Notes under the pieces: model-generated | The model's database searches: none | Seen by the model: only the letters and a program-made list of their open reading frames with translations | What the model was told of the DNA's origin: nothing | Origin: Fibrobacteria bacterium GUT77 | GTDB lineage: Bacteria > Fibrobacterota > Chitinivibrionia > Chitinivibrionales > Chitinispirillaceae | Direction of reading: 5' to 3' | DNA: 32,106 nucleotides | NCBI GenBank assembly: GCA_001462255.1 | Contig: LIUJ01000114.1 | Location: 1 to 32,106 of the forward strand | Made by a program: the position numbers and the translations under genes | Shown: positions 10,009-18,098 of the stretch, one piece after another | Position numbering within the stretch: the first letter of the stretch is position 1 | How the letters are laid out: each line of letters opens with the position of its first letter

Positions 10009-10062
10009 ATGCGCAAGGTTATGGGGATGGGGTGGGCGACAACGGTAGCCGTTGAAACCTAA
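10009..10062 (+). CDS. Candidate 17-aa leader/small ORF MRKVMGMGWATTVAVET
   Basis: ATG preceded by GGAGCGGAGGATTGTT (strong SD with ~6 nt spacing); ends 27 bp before the transporter start. Confidence 0.35.
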   Translation: MRKVMGMGWATTVAVET

Positions 10063-10089
10063 ACTTTACTCAACGGGGGACGATATAGC

Positions 10090-11034
10090 GTGATAATCGG
10101 TTTTATTTTTTCGGTTTTAGTCAGCGTGCTTTTTGCCGTGTATGCGATTCCACGCAAATTCTCGACGCAAAACGCAATACTTTACACAATGTGGATGGGC
10201 GTTGCCTACTTTGTCGTGACCGCGGTCGCCACCGCAACGCTTTGGGGCGGACGCTTTGAGCGCGTCGAGAATCTTGCGAGTCCGTGGCATCTGCTGACCG
10301 CGCTGCGCGGCGGCGTTTGGGTATTGGGTATGGCGATGTATAATACCGCCATCGACAAAATAGGTTTGACGCGCTTTAATCAATGGAAGAACACGCAAGG
10401 ACCGGTCGGTTCGCTTCTTATCCTCTTTGTCGTGTCCAAAAATGTGACGATGGCAAAAACACTGTTTCTGTTACTTGGTATGACGGTTATGTTTTTATCC
10501 GCGGCGCTTTTTCAAATCCGTTTGGAAAGCGATAAAAACAAGACGGCGCGTTGCTCCGGAATATTTTGCGCGCTTGGCGCAGGCGTGTGTTTCGGCGTCG
10601 CCGCGCTGCTAAACAGCATCGTTACAAATTTGCGTATAACCGGTGAAAAATTTGTTTTATCGCAACTGTTGTATCATTCGGCGTCGCTGGCGATTATATC
10701 CGCGTTGACATATACGGTTATCGGCGGCAAATTTGGCGGCGCGTCTTCCGTTAAAGAGCGTTTCTTTGAGGTCTTTATGGTCGACAAAAAAACGTATTTG
10801 CCGTTTATCGCGGGCGGAATGTACGCTCTCGCCGCGTTTTTGACAATTTATTCGTACCGCCTTATCCCCAATAACGCGGTGCCGTGGTCAATTACCCAAT
10901 TTAACGTTTTTTGGACAATTATCATAGGAATCTTCATCTTCAAAGAAATAGATTACAAAAAGCATTTGCCGCGCCTCGTTCTCGGTGCCGTTACCGCGAT
11001 TGCCGCTTGCGTACTGTTGTTTTTTGCGATGTGA
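10090..11034 (+). CDS. EamA/DMT-superfamily-like transporter (about 10 TM)
   Basis: 314 aa highly hydrophobic ORF; 'AMYNTAIDKIGLTRFNQWKNTQGPVGSLLIL' and second half 'PWSITQFNVFWTIIIGIFIFKEIDYKK' resemble the EamA duplicated-helix pattern; GTG start after GGGGGA. Confidence 0.65.
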   Translation: MIIGFIFSVLVSVLFAVYAIPRKFSTQNAILYTMWMGVAYFVVTAVATATLWGGRFERVENLASPWHLLTALRGGVWVLGMAMYNTAIDKIGLTRFNQWKNTQGPVGSLLILFVVSKNVTMAKTLFLLLGMTVMFLSAALFQIRLESDKNKTARCSGIFCALGAGVCFGVAALLNSIVTNLRITGEKFVLSQLLYHSASLAIISALTYTVIGGKFGGASSVKERFFEVFMVDKKTYLPFIAGGMYALAAFLTIYSYRLIPNNAVPWSITQFNVFWTIIIGIFIFKEIDYKKHLPRLVLGAVTAIAACVLLFFAM

Positions 11035-11189
11035 GGAAACCGTTTTCTTGACCGACGACCGTACTTTCCGTACTTTTTGGGGGGATTAACCGTCAAACAA
11101 GTCGGACAAGGGTGGGCTTCGTGTGAACATGGCTATTGTGCTAGATATAGTGCGGATGTGCGGATAAAATCCGTTAGCCGAAGTCGATA

Positions 11190-11477
11190 TCAAGACGTCT
11201 CATTCATAGCGTTGTTCGCCTTGTACACCATTGCGAGCACTTCCGCCACGGCGGCGTATAGGTGCGCGGGGATTTCTCTGTCTATGTCGATTTCCGCGAG
11301 CAGTTCCACGAGATCGCTGTCTTGCCGTATGGGAACTCCGCTTAGCTTCGCGAGCTCGCGGATTCGCTCCGCCATTAAACCGAAGCCTTTGGCGGCGACC
11401 ACCGGGGCGCGGTCGTCAGACTGATCGTATTTCAGGGCTACCGCGGTGTCGCGGATTTTTTTCTCTTTTGTAGACAT
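11190..11477 (-). CDS. FlhB C-terminal-domain-like small protein (EscU/YscU/HrcU family; YlqH/FhlB-like)
   Basis: 'AVALKYDQSDDRAPVVAAKGFGLMAERIRELAKLSGVPIRQDSDLVELLAEIDIDREIPAHLYAAVAEVLAMVY' matches FlhB_CD pattern but lacks the NPTH cleavage motif. Confidence 0.85.
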   Translation of the reverse strand: MSTKEKKIRDTAVALKYDQSDDRAPVVAAKGFGLMAERIRELAKLSGVPIRQDSDLVELLAEIDIDREIPAHLYAAVAEVLAMVYKANNAMNETS

Positions 11478-11486
11478 TGTTGATCC

Positions 11487-14400
11487 TTATATCTTAAAAT
11501 CCACTCTCCCGTTTTTGACTTCAAAATCGTCGGCTTGATCAACGTCGCCGCCGTCAATATCGGACGGCGACGGTAACGGGGCGGCGGGATCTTTGTTGAT
11601 CGGGCGCTTGTTGTAAAATTCCAACACCGTTCCCGGCAACCCCACCTGCGACAGCGCCTCCCGCAATTCGCCGGACCGTTGCCGGAACCAGCGCGTTACC
11701 TCCGGTTTCTCGAATTGAAACGCCAATTTCAGGTTGGGCGGGTGATAGTCCAAGTGCGCGGTGACTTGGCCGAGCGCGGAGGGGGCGACGTTCAAATATA
11801 TCGATACGCGGCCGTCTTTATTCTCACCTTTTTCCCCTTTGCGCTCTTTTACGAATTTGATCTGCACCTCCGTCCATTCCCCGCCGATTTTTGCGGGTAT
11901 GGCCAACAAATGTTGCTCGGTTTCGGCTGTACGGGTTTGGGTTGACAACAGCTGCAAATTCTCCAAGCTACGCGCCGCCGTCAACGCCGCGGAGCGGATG
12001 GCCTCCGTGGGGGAGGAGCGTAGCGCGGCTCCGGCCATTCCCTGCTCTTGCGCCCGCGCCGCGTCGGCTTGCAGGCGGTTCAGCTCCCTAAGCACTTCTT
12101 TTAGACGCTCCATGACGTCCGTGCCGCTCTGACGCGCCTGATGCTCAAGCGCTCGCACGGCGCGAAGCAAGGCGGCCTCAACTTCGGGCAGCGCCTTTTG
12201 CTCGGCAGACAACTGCGAAACGATCTCCCGCAACTCGTCGACCGATGAAAAAACGTCGCGTAGCGCCTTAGAGACGTCCAAAAGCATTTCCGTGCGAAGC
12301 GAGTCGGCGCTGTGCCTGACCGTGCCCGCGGTAGTGTCGTCGACCGGTTGGTCGAGCGGCGCGGCGCGATTTTGCAAATCAAGCGTAGAAAACGCCTCCT
12401 TGAATCCGGCGCGTAGCTTTTCCGTATTCGCCCATATACGGCGGGCTATCCGTAAAAAATCGTCGGGCCGGTTGTCGGGGGGCGGGGCGGTATTGACGTT
12501 TGCGTTGGAATTGATACTCGCGTTTGTATTATTCGGTGCAGCAATATCGGCATTAGTATTGATATTGAGATTAACGTTTGAACTGACTTTGGAATTGATA
12601 TCCGTACCGACGTTGGGATTGGCAATCGGATTAATGTCGGTATTAATGTCGGGACCGACGGCGGTATTGGCATTGATACCGGAACGAACATTAGTATTAA
12701 TCCCGAAATCAACGACCGGATTGACAACCGTGTTAATGGAGGTATTATTATTGTGATTGACGGTAGTATCGGCATTGATACCGGTATTGGTATGTGGATT
12801 TACATTGGTCTTAATCCCCGAATTAACGTCGGCATTGATAACCGGATTAATGTTGATACCGGTGTTGACATTGGGATTAACAACGGGATTATTAATACGC
12901 GGAACGCTGATATTTGCGTTAACGGTGGGATTAACGCTCGGATTGATACTGCGGTTATTGACTCTCTCCACCGTTTCCACCGCTCTCCGTATCAATTCCT
13001 GCGCCGAACCGATTTGCGAGAATAGCGCGTTCTTCGCCTCCGCGCTGATCTTATGTCCAGCGTTGGTTGCCACACGCGCATAAAACTCCGGCGGAACCGG
13101 ACGCTCGGAGCGAACCAACGGGCGGAGCGCCTCGTCAAGCGACGCCACGGCGTCCCGGACAATCCCGATAAGCGTTGCGGAACCCCCGGCGCTTACCTGG
13201 CCGCGTTGAGCGAGCTCGCGCAATATAGGGGCGGCGGAAGATTTTAACGAATCTACGATAGACAGGCAATTCTCTTTGATAGCCGGAACGTCGGGCGGCG
13301 TCGCGTAAGCCGAATTGACGCCGATGCTTGTCGATTTGTTGACGGACGCGAATCTATTGATGCTGTCGGCAATGTCGATACGCGCGTTTTGATTGTAGGC
13401 GGAATGGACGCTGTTTGTGCCGACGCCGACGCTAACTTGGCTGTTGAGGTCGCGTGGGCCGTCAACGGATATAGGCCTATTAATCGCGATACCGGTTTCG
13501 CTGCGCATACTTTGATTGTTCGTTGAATTAATGTTATTTGCGTTAATACCGTTGTTATTGATGTTATTCGCGTCGGCGCGATCGGCGTTGATATTGTTAA
13601 CGCCGGTATTGTTTCTGTTGACGCTATTATCGTTTATGCTGTTAGCGCCGGTACGATTGACACTGACGACATTTGCGTCAATAACCTTATTATCGATTCT
13701 ATCGACGCCGATATTTGCGGTATTTATACCATTCGTATTGACAGCGCTTTTGTTGACGCCGTTAACGTCAATAACGCTCGCGCCGGTAACGGCGACAACC
13801 CTATTCGTCTGCGTAGCAACCGTCTGTTGCCGTTGAGACACAAATCCCCTACTGACTGCCGATAAAGCGTCCGTAACCTTCGTATTTATATTGCTACCGC
13901 CGACGTTTGTATTGTTGACATCGCCGAATCGTTGCGCGGACGATCTATGAACCGCGAGTTGCGCGTTGATATGCGGAAAAGCGTCAGGCGCTTTGGCGAC
14001 GTTGACATTAGCCTCGCCCGTCGGTATCGATAGCCGGCTTACCGCGGGTTGCGGATTGATTGACAAGGAAATTTTTTCCGCCCTGTTACCGCCGGTCGCG
14101 TCGTATCTCGTCGCCGTAGTATTACCGCCGATATTATTGTTGATACCGTCTACATTGATACGATTCCCGTTGGCGCCGTTATTATTGATGCCGGTGGTAT
14201 TAATCCGAACGCCATCGGTTCCGTTGTTATCAATACCGTTGGTATTGACCCGAATGCTGTTGGTGCTATTTGTATTGACGCCATCTACACGGTTTTGACC
14301 GCTTGGCATAACCGGCATTCTTTCCACCGCCGCCCTAAGCGCGTTTATTTTTTCTCCGACGACCGCCGCGTCCGCTTTCCCCCCTCCGCCCAACAACACC

Positions 14401-15767
14401 CGCACCGCCGTTTCGGTCAGATCCGAGTATCCGGCGCGAATTTGCGGCGCCGCCGCCGCCGGAGTTTGCGTCGTTTGTGGTTGCGGAATGTCCGCCGTTA
14501 AAACGCGTAGCGACAGTTGCCCCGCGTCGTGCAATGATCCCGGTTTCGCGGCGGCTTGCGCAGGCATCGCGTTTGTGATTTCGCGAACGATACGCGCCGC
14601 CTCCGTTTGCGGCAACTGCGCACCGAGTACGACGTTTGAGTTGTCTATCCGCTTGACCAAATTCAGAAGCGCGTCGGGCGCCGACGAAAACGCGGCTTTA
14701 ACAAGGCTTTGCAACAGTTCGGCGCTATTGACGCTCGTACCGATATTCGTACCTATCGATGATAGCGTATTGCCGGTCGCGAAAAAACTCTCCGGCGCCG
14801 CGCCGGGGCTAAGCCGACCGATCAGTTCAAGCAATCCCGCCGTCTCCTTCGCGCCAAGCGCCGGTATGCGGTCGACGAGTTCCTGCGCCATTCCCGGATT
14901 GTCGAGGGCGATGCGCAACCACTGCCCGATTCGTTCCATCTGAAATTGCGACGACGTGTCTATTGACAAATTGCGGTTTACCAACGCGGCGTCCAACGCC
15001 TTCAGCGTATCGGTATCGATAAATCCGCGCTCGTTAAAGATATCCTTTAATAGTTCAAGCGGCAGCGCTTTCAGTAGCGGGCTCTCAAAATTGCCGCGAA
15101 GTTCTTCAAGCGCCGCCGACAGCCCGTCGCCCGAGATTACGGTAACGACTTGCTGTCCGTTCACGGTATTGAGCCGCACCGCCGCAAAATCTTTGATCGG
15201 CGCCTCGCCGTCGGCGGGCTCCTCGATAATGTGCCCGGCGGCGTCGGCACGGTAGATCCCGTCGGCGTGGGCCTCGCCGTCGGAAATGACCTTAAAACCG
15301 ACTATTTTGGCAAGACCGGCCTGACTCGTCTGCGGCTCGCCCTCCGCCCCGTCGACGCCTCCGCCACCACCGCCGTTAGCGGCCGCTTCCGCCGGTTGCT
15401 TGCCGGAGACGAATTCGTCGCCGCCCCGTACCTGCCGTAGCAACATCTGTGCCGACTGCCGCTCCTGCGCCGGTTGTTGCGCCTGTGCCCACTGCTGCGA
15501 CTGCGTCGGCCGGTCGGCGACTTCCTCAACCGGAATGAAAATCTTCCCGTCGGACGGATTGACAAGCACTTTCTGTCCGGGCGACAGCATCGCGCTACTC
15601 TCGCCGTCCTCGGCCTGCACGTCGATCTCCCGTCCCCCGGAGAGGCGCAACGTGAATACGCCGTCGCTACTTGGCCCGCGCATAACCGTAGCCTTGACAA
15701 TCCCCCCCTCAGGCTTGCCGGAATTAGCCGCAAGCGCGGCGGTGATGTTGTTGACGGCGTTCATCAT
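11487..15767 (-). CDS. FliK-like hook-length-control C-terminal domain protein with giant Asn-rich repeat region
   Basis: C-term 'VAPSALGQVTAHLDYHPPNLKLAFQFEKPEVTRWFRQRSGELREALSQVGL' resembles Flg_hook C-terminal domain; adjacent to FlhB-like ORF; long N-rich middle. ORF open to 15863; likely start MMNAVNN at 15767 or 15764. Confidence 0.7.
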   Translation of the reverse strand: MMNAVNNITAALAANSGKPEGGIVKATVMRGPSSDGVFTLRLSGGREIDVQAEDGESSAMLSPGQKVLVNPSDGKIFIPVEEVADRPTQSQQWAQAQQPAQERQSAQMLLRQVRGGDEFVSGKQPAEAAANGGGGGGVDGAEGEPQTSQAGLAKIVGFKVISDGEAHADGIYRADAAGHIIEEPADGEAPIKDFAAVRLNTVNGQQVVTVISGDGLSAALEELRGNFESPLLKALPLELLKDIFNERGFIDTDTLKALDAALVNRNLSIDTSSQFQMERIGQWLRIALDNPGMAQELVDRIPALGAKETAGLLELIGRLSPGAAPESFFATGNTLSSIGTNIGTSVNSAELLQSLVKAAFSSAPDALLNLVKRIDNSNVVLGAQLPQTEAARIVREITNAMPAQAAAKPGSLHDAGQLSLRVLTADIPQPQTTQTPAAAAPQIRAGYSDLTETAVRVLLGGGGKADAAVVGEKINALRAAVERMPVMPSGQNRVDGVNTNSTNSIRVNTNGIDNNGTDGVRINTTGINNNGANGNRINVDGINNNIGGNTTATRYDATGGNRAEKISLSINPQPAVSRLSIPTGEANVNVAKAPDAFPHINAQLAVHRSSAQRFGDVNNTNVGGSNINTKVTDALSAVSRGFVSQRQQTVATQTNRVVAVTGASVIDVNGVNKSAVNTNGINTANIGVDRIDNKVIDANVVSVNRTGANSINDNSVNRNNTGVNNINADRADANNINNNGINANNINSTNNQSMRSETGIAINRPISVDGPRDLNSQVSVGVGTNSVHSAYNQNARIDIADSINRFASVNKSTSIGVNSAYATPPDVPAIKENCLSIVDSLKSSAAPILRELAQRGQVSAGGSATLIGIVRDAVASLDEALRPLVRSERPVPPEFYARVATNAGHKISAEAKNALFSQIGSAQELIRRAVETVERVNNRSINPSVNPTVNANISVPRINNPVVNPNVNTGININPVINADVNSGIKTNVNPHTNTGINADTTVNHNNNTSINTVVNPVVDFGINTNVRSGINANTAVGPDINTDINPIANPNVGTDINSKVSSNVNLNINTNADIAAPNNTNASINSNANVNTAPPPDNRPDDFLRIARRIWANTEKLRAGFKEAFSTLDLQNRAAPLDQPVDDTTAGTVRHSADSLRTEMLLDVSKALRDVFSSVDELREIVSQLSAEQKALPEVEAALLRAVRALEHQARQSGTDVMERLKEVLRELNRLQADAARAQEQGMAGAALRSSPTEAIRSAALTAARSLENLQLLSTQTRTAETEQHLLAIPAKIGGEWTEVQIKFVKERKGEKGENKDGRVSIYLNVAPSALGQVTAHLDYHPPNLKLAFQFEKPEVTRWFRQRSGELREALSQVGLPGTVLEFYNKRPINKDPAAPLPSPSDIDGGDVDQADDFEVKNGRVDFKI
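12480..12965 (-). repeat. Degenerate 12-bp (tetrapeptide [I/V]-N-x-x) coding repeat within FliK-like gene
   Basis: Translation INPS-VNPT-VNAN...VNTG-ININ...INTN-VRSG-INAN...INTD-INPI-ANPN-VGTD-INSK. Confidence 0.85.
13480..14300 (-). repeat. Asn-rich repeat region 2 within FliK-like gene, including 45-bp (15-aa) tandem units
   Basis: IRVNTNGIDNNGTDG / VRINTTGINNNGANG / NRINVDGINNNIGG plus GVNNINADRADANNINNNGINANNINSTNN. Confidence 0.8.
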
Positions 15768-16055
15768 TGTCGGGTTTGGCCTTAAATGAGCGGTTTTAGG
15801 ATTCGGAACGGCTATGGCAATAATACCCCTATATGGTATATCGGCACAATCGCGCGATAGCATAAGTGAGGTGGTCAGTAATCTCGTTCATCCGTTCGTC
15901 ACACGTTTGGTGTTTATTTGGAATGGTGAAGCCGTGCCTCATGAGCCGCTCTATTCAATATAATAAATGGCAAGGTAGCGGGCGATTGTTTCCATGAAGT
16001 GATTTTTAACGGCCGGTCAAAAAAAATCCACACCCGTCCCCGCCATAAACTATTT

Positions 16056-16084
16056 TACGGTTTACTCAAAAACCGTACATTTTT
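16056..16084 (+). terminator. Terminator/attenuator-like hairpin in the 5' leader of the DUF4914-like gene
   Basis: TACGGTTT-ACTCAA-AAACCGTA (perfect 8-bp stem) followed by CATTTTT on the + strand, 26 bp before the ATG at 16111; the upstream gene is divergent. Confidence 0.55.
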
Positions 16085-16110
16085 CGCCCCAACCCCAAAA
16101 AAGGAGGCCC

Positions 16111-17985
16111 ATGGGCACTATAGACCTTACAAAGGATTGGCAGCGCCTAAACATTCCCACGCATGTTCGGGACATTTTTAGCAACTGCCGCGGGCTACTC
16201 TTCCCCGCGAGCCGCGCCGAGCTCTTTGAGCTTGCCATCGGCGGGGCGGGCAATAAGACCTACGACGTTTGCTACGACGTTCCGGGCAAAGGTCCCGTCG
16301 TAGAGGCTACCGTCGTTAAGTGCAAAAACGGGCTCTCCGTTAACTACGCCGAGCCTTATATGCGCCGCCGCGACCCCGACTGCACGGTTGTAGGCGACTC
16401 AAAGCCCTCCGACAAAGAGCGCTTCTCCGAGCGCTTCGGTTGCGAGTTTGACACCGTGCGTGCCGATACATTCAATTGGCTGAAGGAGCAGGAACTTACG
16501 GCACTCGCCTTCACCTTGGGCGAGAGCACCCACGGGGCGCTCATGATCGCGCCGCGCAACGCCGGTTTCTTTGTCGGCGGGTTGGCCGACCTACAGGGGA
16601 TGGTGAATCCCCTCGAAATACCGGAAGATTTTCAGGTGGACTGCCTAATGTACGTGGCGCCGCCCTTCCGCCACACGCATTTTAACGGCAAACAGGTCGT
16701 GGTACACAATCGTTTAGACAATCTTCACGAGATATTTTCCTACAACCTGTACCCCGGCCCAAGCGCCAAAAAGGGCGTTTACGGGGCGCTCCTCACCATC
16801 GGAGAGCAAGAGAAGTGGCTTACGCTCCACGCCGCCACGGTACAGGTCGTTACCCCATACGACAACATCACTACCATAATGCACGAGGGGGCGAGCGGTA
16901 GCGGCAAAAGCGAGATGCTTGAGTTCGTCCACCGTGAGTGGGACGGGCGCCTTCTGCTTGGCCGCCACACGAAGACGGGGGCAAAGCGGATCATCTCCAT
17001 GAACCAGACCTGCTCACTGTACCCGGTTACCGACGATATGGCGATGTGCCCGCACGAGTTTCAGGAGAAGGGCGGCTATGTGCACGCCTGCGACGCCGAG
17101 CAGGCTTGGTTTGTCCGCCTCAACCACATAACCCACTACGGGACTGACCCGCATTTGGAGAACATAACCGTCCACGCGGAGAAACCGCTGATATTCCTTA
17201 ATATGCAGGGCGTCCCCGATTCTACCGTGCTGATATGGGAGCATATTGAGGACTCACCCGGTAAGCGTTGCCCCAATCCGCGTGTGATTCTGCCCCGCAA
17301 GCTTATGCCGGGTTGTGTGGATGGGGCCGTGGAAGTGCACGTTCGCAACTTCGGCATTCGCACCCCGCCGTGTACGCGGAAGCAACCCTCTTACGGCATA
17401 ATGGGCTTTTTGCACGTCTTGCCCCCGGCGTTGGGATGGATATGGCGCCTGATCTCCCCGCGCGGCTACGATAACCCCAGTGTCACCGACGACGACGCGA
17501 TGACCAGCGAGGGCGTCGGTTCGTACTGGCCGTTCGCCACGGGGTTGCGGGTAGACCACGCTAACCTAATATTGCGTCAAATACAGAAGACGCCGCAGGT
17601 GCGCTACACGCTTACCCCAAACCAGCACGTCGGCGCCTACGCCGTCAGCTTCATGCCGCAGTGGATAGCCAGAGAATACCTCGCCCGCCGCGGCGCGGCC
17701 AAGTTCCGACCGGAGCAGTTGGTGCCGGCCAGGTGTTCGCTCTTGGGGTACGCTTTCGCCACTATGCAGGTGGAGGGAACGCACCTTCAGCACGACTTCC
17801 TACGGGTGGACGAACAACCCGACGTAGGTCCGGACGGGTACGATGCCGGAGCGAAGATACTTAAGTCGTTCTTCGACGCCGAGCTCAAAAAGTTCCTCGT
17901 TCCGGAGCTGAACGATGTCGGGCGGAAGATCATAGAGTGCTGTTTGGACAATGGGACGGTCAAAGACTACGAGGCGCTTTTGTAA
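16111..17985 (+). CDS. DUF4914-like protein with P-loop (possible PEPCK/HprK-fold nucleotide-binding protein)
   Basis: 624 aa; Walker A 'HEGASGSGKSEMLEF'; overall length and sequence consistent with my recollection of DUF4914; SD AAGGAGG immediately upstream. Confidence 0.65.
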   Translation: MGTIDLTKDWQRLNIPTHVRDIFSNCRGLLFPASRAELFELAIGGAGNKTYDVCYDVPGKGPVVEATVVKCKNGLSVNYAEPYMRRRDPDCTVVGDSKPSDKERFSERFGCEFDTVRADTFNWLKEQELTALAFTLGESTHGALMIAPRNAGFFVGGLADLQGMVNPLEIPEDFQVDCLMYVAPPFRHTHFNGKQVVVHNRLDNLHEIFSYNLYPGPSAKKGVYGALLTIGEQEKWLTLHAATVQVVTPYDNITTIMHEGASGSGKSEMLEFVHREWDGRLLLGRHTKTGAKRIISMNQTCSLYPVTDDMAMCPHEFQEKGGYVHACDAEQAWFVRLNHITHYGTDPHLENITVHAEKPLIFLNMQGVPDSTVLIWEHIEDSPGKRCPNPRVILPRKLMPGCVDGAVEVHVRNFGIRTPPCTRKQPSYGIMGFLHVLPPALGWIWRLISPRGYDNPSVTDDDAMTSEGVGSYWPFATGLRVDHANLILRQIQKTPQVRYTLTPNQHVGAYAVSFMPQWIAREYLARRGAAKFRPEQLVPARCSLLGYAFATMQVEGTHLQHDFLRVDEQPDVGPDGYDAGAKILKSFFDAELKKFLVPELNDVGRKIIECCLDNGTVKDYEALL

Positions 17986-18010
17986 ATATGTGATTGCCGC
18001 TTATATATGT

Positions 18011-18050
18011 GCCCGACGCAAAAAGTTCAATACCGTCGGGCCTTGTTTTT
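18011..18050 (+). terminator. Intrinsic terminator after the DUF4914-like gene
   Basis: GCCCGACG ... CGTCGGGC perfect 8-bp stem followed by CTTGTTTTT. Confidence 0.65.
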
Positions 18051-18098
18051 CCGTGCTTAATTGTATTTTTAATGGCATACGATGATGAGGAGGTTTTT

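Noticed and set aside
11059-11076. 9-bp tandem duplication CCGTACTTT x2
   Set aside because: Too short and only two copies; no context suggesting function
12292-14298. Long hydrophobic plus-strand ORFs (e.g. 12292..12756, 13516..13836, 13966..14298) antisense to the FliK-like gene
   Set aside because: They are mirror images of the Asn/Ile/Val codon repeats on the minus strand (AAT/AAC/GTT/ATT complements give Leu/Ile/Val runs); the minus frame has the recognisable FliK C-terminus
12480-14300. Possible CRISPR-like array because of regularly spaced short repeats
   Set aside because: Repeats are short, degenerate, in-frame (12 and 45 bp, multiples of 3) and coding; no conserved ~28-37 bp direct repeat with unique spacers and no cas genes
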